DNA from: Paraspadella gotoi
Lineage: Eukaryota; Chaetognatha
Direction of reading: 5' to 3'
Length of the DNA: 64,000 bases
Assembly (NCBI GenBank): GCA_051294375.1
Contig: CM119271.1
Span: 16,002,770 to 16,066,769 of the forward strand
The translations under genes and the position numbers were made by a program. Numbering within the stretch: the stretch's first letter is position 1; each line of letters opens with the position of its first letter. The notes beneath the pieces are model-generated. The model worked only from the letters and a program-made list of their open reading frames with translations, did no database searches and was not told the DNA's origin. Below, piece by piece: positions 54,539-64,000 of this stretch.

Positions 54539-54777
54539 CGTCGTCGTTGTTGTTGTTATTCCTTCGCCTTAGATTCGTCTTTCGAACTCGCGTTTTGACT
54601 TTGTTCGGTTTCGGTCATCGTCCTATTGATCGCGTCCGGCGTCAACAAACTTTATTTTAGGTATCAACTTGAATAAAAAAGATATTTTTCTGGTTTTTTT
54701 TTTGTTTTTTTTTTTCTGTTCGTCGAAGGGAGAAGAAAAAACATTTATAAATGACAAGATTTTAAAGACTAAAAAAC
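54539..54777 (+). promoter_or_regulatory. 239-bp intercistronic gap with possible trans-splice site
   Basis: AACTTTATTTTAG ends at 54660, a 3' splice-site-like sequence without a local donor; AATAAA follows at 54672. Confidence 0.35.
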
Positions 54778-56749
54778 ATGAACTTCCGTTCGGACGACTG
54801 GCCAGATTCCGAACCTCGGCCCCGCGTTCCGATTCCAACGCCTCGGTCCTCGGGTCACGAGTTCCAATCCGACGGCCTCGACTTTTCTCTCGTCTCCCCA
54901 AGAGCGCCGACCGACGCCGCCCCGCTCTCGCCGCCCGCGGCGCCGATGCCGTTAAACGAGGCCGTTTGGGCGGTGACGCCGGAAAAGGGCGTCCTTCGTG
55001 GGCGGACGCCGGAATGCAGAGGCGGAAGTGACGATAACAATAACAACAACAACAACGAAAAGACGGAAAAGTATTTAGCGGAAAAAGAAAATCGAAATAA
55101 TAACAACAACAAAAATGTCTCTGGGTAAGATTGGGAAATAAAAAGAATGGGTATATACGTATAAGATAATAAACTTTAATGGTTATGAAACAATCTACTA
55201 CAGATTACAAATGGCAAGATATAATGGGTATAAGACAAATTACTCCACTGCACGGAAACTGAATATTTTTATCCATTAATATAGAGCATCTAAAAAAGCA
55301 ATAGCCGAGATCCTTCCGTCGGCCGGACAAGATACTCGTCTATCGGCCAGCCAGAAGTCAACTTCAGTCGGGCAGGATTCTCGTCTGTCGGCCAACCAGA
55401 AGTCAACTTCAGTCGGGCAGGATTCTCGTCTGTCGGCCAACCAGAAGTCAACTTCAGTCGGGCAGGACTCTCGTCTATCGGCCAACCAGAAGTCAACTTC
55501 AGTCGGGCAGGACTCTCGTCTATCGGCCAGCCAGAAGTCAACTCCTTCAGTCTGGCAAGATCCTCGTCGAACTGAAAGGGTGCAAATTCTCTCGCCCCGA
55601 GAACCCTTTCCGCCTCAACGCTCGGTCGACGCCCGACCGTCTCCAGGATCCGGGGTTCGAAGTCAAAAAGCGACGACGAAAAAGGATCGGGTCGCAGCGA
55701 AGTCGACTTCGTCTCGTTCGTCATCGCCGCGACCTGACTTTTCGCCTTCGACCTCCTCTTCGCGCGATATTCCGTCTACGTCACGTGCCCCGCCTTCCGC
55801 TCCGCAATTTTGTCGTGCTCCGCAATCCGCTCCGCAGTCCGCTCCGCTTCCCTCCACCTCCCCTCATCCCAACTCTCTCCGTCTCGTCGCCGCCGAGACC
55901 GCCAATCTCAAGGACGCCAGTTTCGATTCCGTCGCCGCCGCCACCGATCTCCTGCGCCGCGACGCCGTCGACGACGGAGCCGGCGTCATAGGCGCCGCTT
56001 TGAGTCGCGCGGCGTCGCGAAAGACGAACGTTCCACGACGCGGCGTCGTCTTTAGAGATTTGGTCGAGTTGAGCGGAGAGGAGGCGGCGGTGGAGGGTGA
56101 GGTGGAAAAGACGAGGAGGAGGATATTCGGGTGAGTTTAAGGGGGGAGGTGGGGAATGGTAGTGGAGAGAATTGTTGAGAGTGGTTGAATTGCATGGAAA
56201 TGACGGTGGTTGTGGAGTAGAGTAGATATTAAATAAAAAAAAAGCTATCTTAATCTTCTGTTGACATTGAATACTGATTAGTTTAGTTGAGGACTCCATC
56301 CTCTTAAGAGATAATCTCGCGGTCAGCTTTCAATCTATTATTCTCTCACAAAGTATTTGTTTCGCTCACAGCGAGCCAGACTCCTTTATAAATATAGTTG
56401 TATGATATTTATTAATTAATCAATTAAATATTTATCTTTTGCCTTTCTTTCCTCACTCAGACGTCGTCCCCAGCCTCGTCTCCCATCATCCGTCCCTCCC
56501 GTCGTCGACGGAGATTTCTCGAGTCGCCCTCGTCCCGACATCAACGACTTTTGGAATCCCGAGTGGGAGATCGCCCGCCCCGACTGGTCGCTCCCCGGAG
56601 ATGTTCGTCGACACTCTCCCGAGGATCGAGCGCCTTGTTTCGACGCGGAGAAAATGTTGGAGGAGGCGGGGGATCCGAGCGACGCCCTCGAGAGGATATC
56701 TCGGGATTTAGACAGAAGATTAAAAGTGGAGAGTTTGTTATCGAATTAA
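54778..56749 (+). CDS. PPP1R35: PPP1R35-like centriole protein
   Basis: Three exons: 54778-55124, 55285-56130, 56461-56749; phases agree; 493 aa (human about 250). Three blocks line up with vertebrate PPP1R35: GLDFSLVSPRAPTD near residue 38; the helical stretch SFDSVAAATDLLRRD followed by NVPRRGVVFRDLVELSGEE; and a C-terminal acidic/aromatic region (DINDFWNPEWEIARPDW). PPP1R35 promotes centriole elongation and centriole-to-centrosome conversion. The PP1-docking RVxF site of the human protein corresponds in position to RVQI here, which lacks the aromatic. Two insertions enlarge the protein: Asn runs (NNNNNNN) and a 15-residue tandem repeat. The assignment rests on motif order, not on a search. 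Confidence 0.65.
55318..55545 (+). repeat. 45-bp coding minisatellite
   Basis: Five near-identical in-frame copies coding SRLSANQKSTSVGQD. The reverse strand is also open over the array, because 45 is a multiple of three. Confidence 0.9.
56246..56400 (+). mobile_element. family-2 intron repeat, diverged copy
   Basis: AAGCTATCTT, GGACTCCATC, AAGAGATAAT, CAGCTTTCAATC and TTCTCTCACA occur in the same order as at 26932-27030. It is in the last PPP1R35 intron. Confidence 0.5.
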
Positions 56750-56914
56750 TTTTCTTGATTTATATTTCATTGTTGATTTTATGTGATTTTTACATCAGTT
56801 TTTTTTATTATTATTAATAGATTTAAATGTTAATCTTCGGCCAAGTTTTTCACGCTAAACTCCCAGCGCAGCGCAGCGGTGCACTGCGCTGCGCTACACC
56901 GCGCGGAATTTAAT
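56750..56914 (+). promoter_or_regulatory. 165-bp intercistronic gap with possible trans-splice site
   Basis: A T-rich tract ends in TTATTATTATTAATAG at 56820. The gap also holds a GCGCAGCGCAGC / GCTGCGCTGCGC-type palindrome-like stretch at 56866-56897. Confidence 0.35.
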
Positions 56915-58756
56915 ATGGCGCTGACGTCGAGCGTCTCAAAGGAAAAGGAACCTCAGTTCGTCCTTATTCCTTCGAAAAATGACGATGGAGACGGAGCGGA
57001 ATTCGTCGTTGTCAGAATCGACGACGACGACGACGACGAAGAAGATAAAAAACCAACGAAAAATAAACTCGTGAATAAAACTCAGTCGACGCCTCAGCTC
57101 GATTTGGAGCTGGAAATTCGCAAGGCGTTGGGACTTTCCACGAAGGAGACGAAAAACTCTTCGGACGCGGAGGATGATTTGAAAAAAATGCCTCCGACTT
57201 CTGGAAAGACGAAACCAGGAGCTACGAACATCTCCGCGCTTTGCGATCTCGAGCAAGAAATCATGAAAGAAATGGGTCTGAAGTCGGCGAAGAAAAAACG
57301 GGCAGTTCCTCGAACGGAATCGAACTCGGTACCTCTCGCGAACGAAGCCAAGGACGATGAGTCAATCGCCGTCGGGACGGAAGTCAAACGGGACGAGTCC
57401 GCCACCGTCACATCCTCGTCTCTTTGTAGGAGAGGATTTCCACCGCGTATCGCTCTTGACTCGGCCGCCTTAGCAGCCTCCTCAGCCGCCACCGCCGCTT
57501 CCCTCGATTCTCAGGCAGCTCCTCGTAATAATCGCGGTTTTCAGTCATCGCGAATTCGAAAATTTTCGATCACGAGACCCGATTACGTTCGTCCAGTCGG
57601 GAATCGGTTAAGACCGCCGGAGCCCGAGGACTTCAAGTGCGTTTCGCGCTTAAATGAATGAACCAATAAATCAATGAATTATAGGATTGAATAAATGAAT
57701 TGAACTATTGAATGAATTAATGAACGATTATTGAAAGATTGCGTGAATGAATTGTACCTCGGCAATGCCCGCTACAGATTGATTGATTGAATTGAATGAA
57801 TCAATGAAGTTTAGTGTAACATAAACAACAATAACTCCCCATTGATTAAGGTGTCCAATTTGCAACGAGAGGTTTTCCAAAGACTTTTACTTGGAAGCTC
57901 ATCTTAAACAACATGAATTCTACGAAAAGGCCGTGAAGGAAGATCCAGACGACGGAATCAAACGGGAAAACGGGGAAAAGTAAGTCTCTCACTTAACTTT
58001 TACCCAAATTGTCAATTTCGTACAACAAAAATTATTCAAATTGTTAATTTTTTTTTTTTTTTAAAGTCCCGAAGCTAACATTATCGCCCTGGTCGGAAGC
58101 TACAACGCCTACGCGGGTCGCGGCCTCTTCAAGTGCGGCTGTTGCGGCAAACTCTTCCGCAACATCGGTCACATCCACGCGCATCTCGAGGATTACCACG
58201 AGTTGCCGCAGTCGGCTTTGGTCGCGACGAAACGGGCGCACGAAGAGAAGGACCCCGTCTCGGGCGAGTTGGTGCGTTTTATTTGAAGAGAAGAGTTAAC
58301 TAATGTCAATTATGATTTATGAGTGAATGAGTCCTTGCCTCGATCTCAATGATCTCTTCACGTCTTCAGGTTCGATTCTGCGTCGAATGCGAGGCTCCCT
58401 TCAAGGAAGAAGAGGCTCTGGTCAAGCACTACTACACTCACATGAACACTCCCTTCAAGTGCTCCTTCTGCGACCGAGGCTTTTGGCAAAACACAGAACT
58501 CCAGCGCCACAACATCCGGTTTCACCGGAAGCCGTCGTCGTTGATGCCCGCGACGACGATGGCGCCGAACGATTGGCGGAAACGAAAAGCGACGGTGGAT
58601 ACTACTACGGCGTCGTCGGCGTCGTCGGGCGTCAAGAGGCTCGTGACGTCCGGCGGAGAATCGAACTTGGTTGAACTTAAGATCGAACCCGTCGTCGTTG
58701 ACGAGGAAATTGAACGAAGATCGATCGTCGATCGAGGGAAGAAGAAAAACTCTTAG
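56915..58756 (+). CDS. four-finger C2H2 zinc-finger protein
   Basis: Four exons: 56915-57636, 57851-57979, 58067-58271, 58370-58756; phases agree; 480 aa. The N-terminal 240 residues are acidic/basic and disordered, with a twice-used motif: LDLELEIRKALGLSTKE and CDLEQEIMKEMGLKSAKKK. Fingers: CPICNERFSKDFYLEAHLKQ-H, CGCCGKLFRNIGHIHAHLED-YH, CVECEAPFKEEEALVKHYYT-H and CSFCDRGFWQNTELQRHNIR-FH. The first three are separated by long spacers, not TGEKP linkers, which argues against a simple tandem DNA-reading array. Likely a nuclear regulator; family not identified. It starts 165 bp after PPP1R35. Confidence 0.75.
57755..57775 (-). mobile_element. SINE S1 fragment
   Basis: GTACCTCGGCAATGCCCGCT matches the 5' end of SINE S1 (AACCTAGGCAATGCCCGACT at 24303). 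It is in the first intron of the four-finger gene. Confidence 0.4.
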
Positions 58757-59494
58757 AAAAATAAAGGGAAAAAAATAATTAGGGAATTAAAGAGTAGAAA
58801 CGCTCGGGGCAGGGTCCAGCCTCTCAGATTTTTAATGTCATTTGCGTTTAAAAAAAACAATGTCATAATTTATTTCTGAGTACGTATCTGATCCTAATCG
58901 GGTCTGTAATTGCTGATTTCATTTTTCCCCCTTTATCCCTTTCGCCCCTTTATCCCTTTCGCCCATTATCCCTTTCGCCCATTATCCTTTCGCCCCATTA
59001 TCCCTTTCCCCTTTAATCCCTTTCGCCCCTTTATCCCTTTCGCCCCTTTATCCCTTTCGCCCCATTATCCCTTTATCCCTTTGCCCCTTTGCCCTTTATC
59101 CCTTTCCCCCATATTCCCTTTCCCCCTTTATCCCTTTCGCCCCATTATCCCTTTCCCCCCTTTTCCCGTTGCCCCTTTATCCCTTTCCCCCTTTATTCTT
59201 TCCCCCTTTTCCGTTTTCCCCTCCCCCCATTTAGTGATCCCTCCTCCCCACTTTCTTTACCCCCAATTTATCTCATCTCGATTCTTATTTTGTATTCCAC
59301 TTTATTCCTTCTCGAATTACGTAGCGTCTCATTAAATATCGAGCGATGAGCTTAAAATCTTTTTGTTATCGTTACAGAAAATGTAAAGTGTGTGAGGAAG
59401 ATGATCTCACAAACTGTCTCGATTCTTGCCCGAATTCTTTGCTCATGAGTCATGACATGACCCGATCCTCGTCCGTCACTGAAAAGAGAGAGAC
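58757..59494. other. spacer with CCCTTTATCC minisatellite
   Basis: A pyrimidine-only minisatellite of about 18 bp (CCCTTTATCCCTTTCGCC) runs from 58923 to about 59215. TTATCGTTACAG (AG at 59376-59377) may be the acceptor of the next gene's leader. Confidence 0.6.
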
Positions 59495-61905
59495 ATGGCC
59501 GAGGAGGACCCGACTCTCCCCGACGAGGCGTGCCCTCCTTTCCCTTGCCCAGACGGACGACCCTTCATCTGTCCCGACTGCCCCAAGTCTTTCCTCCACA
59601 AGTCGGACTTGGATCGACACCGGAAAATTCACTCTGGTGTCAGACCTCACAAATGCGGGGAATGCGAGAAGACTTTTTTCTCCAGGTATGTCATTTGTTA
59701 TTTCAAGTTAATTTTATATATTGTTGCTCATACCAGTCTGTTCCCTCTCTCTCGTCTCCTTCCAGGTCTGATCTAAAGCGTCACTCCCGAACCCACACCG
59801 GCTACCGCCCGTTCAAGTGCTCCGCCTGCTCCAAGGCCTTCCCCCAAAAGGCCGACCTTTCTCGCCACCTTCGAACCCACACGGGCGTCAGACCCTTCGC
59901 CTGTCAAAAATGCGATAAGGCCTTTTATCAACGCTCGGACTTGGACCGTCACGCGCGCCTCCATTCGGGCGAGAAGCCCTTCCGTTGTGCTTATTGCGGT
60001 CGCGCCTACTCGCAGCGATGCGACCGGGTTCGTCACGAGCGGACGCACTTTTTGCCGGCGGCGGAAATGGAGGCGACGGAAGAGACGCCGAGTACTGAAG
60101 AAACGATGAAGCCGGAGTCCGTCGTGACGGGTGCGGTGCTGGCGCCGCAAATGGCGCCACAGCTGGTCCTGACATCTGGCGGCGCCGTCTCGTTCCTGCC
60201 GCAGGCGACGACTGCCTTCATTGACAAAACGACTGGTCAACTCTTCGCCATCAATTTTATCCCGGCGACGACGAGGACGACAACGACGGCCCCGAATGTC
60301 ATCGGCGACGTTGGCAGCGACGATTCGACGCCGGGAGGACAGAGTCGAGCGGATGAAGAAAAAACTTCCACGGATTCCGACGCCGCCGACGCCGCAGCCG
60401 CCGTCCTCAGCCCGCCTCCACTCGTTCGGGCCGCCGACGTTATTCCGAAACTCTCCGCGAAGGAGGAGTTGCTGCAAAGATTGCGGCATCAGCAGCAACG
60501 GCAGCTCTTCGTCGAGCGGCAGTACAAGCAGCGTCTGCTCGAGAAGCGGCGCCGCGACGGCCTCTCGGAGCAGCAGGAGAAACTGGAAGAGCAGCAGCTG
60601 GAGAATTCCGCCGAGATCGTGCGGATACAGCAGCAGCTTCATCTGCAGCAGCGGCTGTCGCGGCGGCGGCGAGAGGCGACTTCGTCTTCGCCGAGAGGAG
60701 GAGGAAGAGGAGGAGCGTCGCCGGAAAAGACGCCGACTTTAGACGACATGACGAAACTTATTCAAATCGCCGTCTCAAGCGCTGGCGAAGATAACGTTGT
60801 TTCCGGCAGCCTCGTCTCCTGCAGCGCCGAGAACGCCGAGATTTACCCGGCTGCGACGCCTCCTTCAGCATCCGCACCAGCAGTGCGCGTCGCTGCAGCG
60901 CCGCCTCAGTCGCAGCCGTCGTCTGCTCTCCCTTCCGCCCCTCGCTTCCCTGCCTCCTCTTCCCTCCAGCGCCGTCTCGTCCACAAGTGTTCCCACTGCT
61001 TCAAACTCTTCGCCCAAAAGTCCGACCTTCATCGTCACATCAAGATCCACACGGGCGTCAAGCCTTTCCAGTGTCCGCAGTGTCCCAAGGCTTTTTACCA
61101 GCGGTCCGATCTCAGTCGCCATTCTCGCACGCACACTGGCGACCGTCCGTACAAGTGCGCTGTGTGTCACAAGGCCTTCGCCCAAAAGTCAGACTTGGAT
61201 CGTCACGGTCGGCGGTTGCACGCCGCTGCGTCGGCAGGTGGGAAAGGAGGGACGGCGGCGGCTGCTGCTGCTGCTGCGACGCGAGGTGTCACTCTCATCG
61301 CCGTTGATTTTGTCAAAACCGAACCCGATTCGAGGGTGAGTGAAAAATCCATCGAGTTTTAACAATAATTACTATAAAATTGACGAATTGATCAGTTTTA
61401 AATGGTTAACAACAACGACAAAAGTGTTTTACGTGAAAACGGACATGTTTCGACTATTTGTTTGCCTTCATGAGCGCAGTAGTACCACTTGATCTGCGAT
61501 GATAAAGTCTGACAAGGAATTGGAACATGTCAGTTTTTATGGAGTAACATTTGCCAATGTTGTTAACTATATTAACCATATTAAATAACCAATACAATAT
61601 AAATTAATATTGACATATTTTTATAATTATTAACTTTTTTACCAATTTTTTTATCTCTTCAGGAATCCCAAACTTCATCGTTTACTTCGCTTGCTCCGCT
61701 TCGTCCGCTTCTCCCCGCGAATTCCACTTCCGCTTCTCACTCGTCGGCGCCGCCAAGTGACGCCCGCGTCGCCGCCGCCGCCGCCGCCGCTGGATCCAGC
61801 GGCGACGATAACAAAATTGAGGCGAGAATCGGAGATTGTGACGATGACGAAGACGACGACGATGACGACGACGGAGAGAAAGTAGAAACAAAGATTAACG
61901 ACTAA
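59495..61905 (+). CDS. eight-finger C2H2 protein with QxSDLxR fingers
   Basis: Three exons: 59495-59685, 59766-61335, 61663-61905; phases agree; 667 aa. Five fingers at residues about 25-165 and three at about 485-570, joined by TGxRPF/SGEKPF-type linkers, so both blocks should bind DNA. Helix sequences: HKSDLDR, SRSDLKR, QKADLSR, QRSDLDR, QRCDRVR, QKSDLHR, QRSDLSR, QKSDLDR. Between the blocks lies an acidic/Ala-rich stretch and a Gln/Arg-rich coiled helix (QQQRQLFVERQYKQRLLEK). The end has an Ala run and a [11 protein letters not shown] tail. Finger 5 has Arg in place of the usual Leu at helix position 4. Likely a sequence-specific transcription factor; no orthologue recognised. Confidence 0.8.
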
Positions 61906-62632
61906 TTCAATATTTAAAGAGAAAGGAAAGAATCTCTTGATTTCACTCCAATCGATTCCGCCGAGAAATATTGGTTCTTTGGTAACAAATTGTCAACACC
62001 CACGACGACGACGTCGATTTATTATTAAAAAAAAACTCGCTCACTCATCTCCGATCTTAATTTTTATGACGTAAAAAACTCGTCCAGCTTTTTTACTCAC
62101 ATTTTGACTTTTTAACTTATCCTAGCCCAGTATTATTATTCGTTATATTTATATCTTTCATCTCGTTTTACCTCATGTCGTATTTCCAGGGTCAACCCCG
62201 TTCGTTGTCAACGATTTACCCAAAGTTTTAGTTATGACGTAAAGATCTCATTTTTACACTCACATTCTCTCCCCCTATTATTTTTTTGTTGTAACCGTGA
62301 AAAAATATATGCGTTTGTTTGGAATAATGCAATAGTCTCAACCGGCGTTCAGTAGGTTTAGCATTTATTTATATTTTATTCGACCCATTTTTCACATTTG
62401 TTGAGATATTTTAAAAAGAAAACTCGGGCGATCTGAGATTGACGACCGTGTCCAGCGGTCGACCTCTTTTGGTCGAGTTTCACGCGAAAGACTCGATACA
62501 AATCAAATTACGAGAACATTTATATTTTTCGTTTGATTAATTGCTTATTAATATTATCATGATTTGTCCTTTTGGTCTTTATTATTATTTTATATTATCT
62601 TTCAATTTCTCTGGAAAGGCAGTCCCATCGAA
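61906..62632. other. intergenic spacer before Tudor gene
   Basis: AT-rich; short repeated TTATTATTC phrases; no gene seen. Confidence 0.4.
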
Positions 62633-64000
62633 ATGGATTCTCCGGTTAATAACCGATATTTAATTGCGAGTTCTACTTCGGCCAGGTATGTCGCAGACAC
62701 TATATCTACCTTTTCGGTCTGTCCGTCCGTCTGTCGGTGTATAATGATAAATGAATTAACCTTAATAAATAAAATTCGTTACGGAAAAAGGCAATATCTT
62801 CTGAATTCCAATGAGAATGGTGGGATGAGGAGGAGGAGGAGGAGGAGGAGGAGAATGCATAGAAGTGAATTAACGAAAGGAATTTGAGGAGTTAAACGGA
62901 ATTAACCCGAGCTGTGGCATAGTTTCTGTAGACTGTACGTTTATATTATTATTATTTTCTTTATTTCGTCTTTCAGTCCATCAACGGGATGGCGTCATTC
63001 CGACAACGGATTAGACTCCCATACTTTTTCTGGGAATTCCGCCGGCGCCGCCACTCCCTCGTTTTCCGGCGCCGCTTCCCTCTGCGGCGCCGCTACTCCA
63101 TCTTCCGGTGCCGATCTCAAGACGCGACGCCCTTCCTGCGCCGAAGATGAAAAGCGCGACTGTGTTTTCTCCGAGGCTGATTCTCGCCGCGGCAGCTGCA
63201 GCGTCGGCGGCGGCTTTAACGTTCACGTTCCCCCTTCGTTTATTTAAATATTATTAGTAAAATCCATATTCCTCCTTATTACATCCGGGTCCCTGGGGAA
63301 GGGGGGGAACTTGGACGTTAAGTGAACGTTCGTAAAAGCAGACTCCCTCGGCCGAATCTTCTCGAGCGACGCCGCCAGTTGCGACTTCTCCCAACGCCGG
63401 CGCCTCTCCGACGCCCCGGGGCCGAGTCGTCGGCGCCGTCACGCCTCGTCTCATTCGATCCTCTCGTCTCCCGAACGGCGCCTCGCCTTCTTACGCTCCG
63501 ACGGCGTCGGCCAGGAAACGCAAGGCCGACAAGAGGATGGAGATATTCGTCGTTCGAGTCGTTTCCCCCTCAGAATTTTATATTCAGGTTTGTTTAGATT
63601 TGGTTAATTGTTAACCTAAATGATTAACTATATTGTTAATTCTGTTGGAAGTAATTCTTGTTATAAGTATTCTTAAATAGTGAAAACTTTTCCGAAAACC
63701 GTGTCAAAAAAATATGCTACAATATGAGATTGAAGAATTCAATCTTGGTTGATATGAATCATAAGTTATTCTCTCTCTCACTCTCGCTTACTCCAGTTGA
63801 AAGAGGATCAACTTCAACTGGAAAAATTGATGAAAGATTTGAACAAAGAATTGAAAGATTCTTCTCCGGAGCAAAATCGCGTTTGGAGAGAAGACGAGAC
63901 TTGCGCCAGTAAGAACTTTTGATTATAAAGGTTAATCAATTAATTTAAATGAATTGTAGAAATATACAATTCTTTTATATTTTATTTACTAATCATTTAG
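62633..64000 (+). CDS. Tudor-domain protein (5' part)
   Basis: Exons seen: 62633-62685, 62977 to about 63220, 63342-63587 and 63797-63908; the gene runs off the right edge. The first exons code for a Ser/Gly/Ala-rich disordered N-terminus. Then RKRKADKRMEIFVVRVVSPS and EFYIQLKEDQLQLEKLMKDL introduce the opening strands and helix of an extended Tudor domain (VxxVxSPxxFYIQ, then LxxLMxxLN), as in TDRKH and germline TDRD proteins that bind methyl-arginine in PIWI proteins. No KH domain is seen before it, so TDRKH is not claimed. The donor of exon 2 is uncertain: GTTCACG (63221) or GTTCCCC (63227). Without it, the frame stops at 63247. Confidence 0.6.
63719..63732 (+). repeat. octamer intron element, copy 11 (deleted core)
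   Basis: CTACAATATG joins directly to AGATTGAAGAATTCAATC, lacking the CAAATG core but keeping the hairpin GATTGAA/TTCAATC. It is about 65 nt before the acceptor of the Tudor-gene intron 63588-63796. Confidence 0.55.

Noticed and set aside
59773-60642. 289-codon minus-strand frame across the zinc-finger gene
   Set aside because: It is the complement of clear C2H2 fingers and has no domain of its own.

Overview
This 64 kb window is nuclear DNA of an animal. It holds spliced genes with GT-AG introns, GC-rich codons inside AT-rich introns, and a set of metazoan housekeeping genes. BROX, PDE7, PPP1R35, MTERF4, TRMT10C and an InaF-motif gene occur together. To my knowledge several of these are missing from Drosophila and C. 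elegans, so an invertebrate of another lineage is likely, but I cannot place it further. Gene models below were built by hand from splice-site phase and protein similarity; exon ends are predictions.

Layout, left to right: the 3' end of BROX (1-1149); SPTLC1 (2.75-5.75 kb); an INPP5K-type inositol 5-phosphatase (6.46-8.52 kb); a low-complexity gene ending in a USPL1-like zinc motif (9.47-10.73 kb); a repeat-rich block with a nested transposon (11.3-13.2 kb); a FLYWCH exon (13.3 kb); an InaF-motif membrane protein with a hAT-like foldback element in its intron (14.0-15.6 kb); MTERF4 (16.7-19.2 kb); TRMT10C/MRPP1 (19.4-22.3 kb); PDE7 with an extraordinary C-terminal extension (23.6-31.4 or 34.1 kb); MTG2/GTPBP5 (36.1-41.4 kb); a single-exon glycine-rich coiled-coil protein (42.5-44.6 kb); an Hsp110/HSPA4 gene (46.3-52.6 kb); MIX23 (53.9-54.5 kb); a PPP1R35-like centriole gene (54.8-56.7 kb); two C2H2 zinc-finger genes (56.9-58.8 and 59.5-61.9 kb); and the start of a Tudor-domain gene running off the right edge.

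All 17 gene models lie on the plus strand, and three neighbouring pairs are only 154-239 bp apart with a pyrimidine-rich AG between stop and next start. This is what operon-like transcription with trans-splicing would look like. Four genes form a mitochondrial expression/biogenesis theme (MTERF4, TRMT10C, MTG2, MIX23), though they are not all adjacent.

The most unusual signals are: (1) a 20-bp octamer-containing element in 11 introns, whose orientation depends on whether it sits near the donor or the acceptor; (2) about eight RRxS repeats after the PDE7 catalytic domain; (3) two independent minisatellites that begin exactly at splice donors, with the donor GT lost in the copies next to the junction; (4) several small mobile elements, almost all in introns; and (5) an eight-finger zinc-finger protein whose fingers nearly all predict the same triplet.
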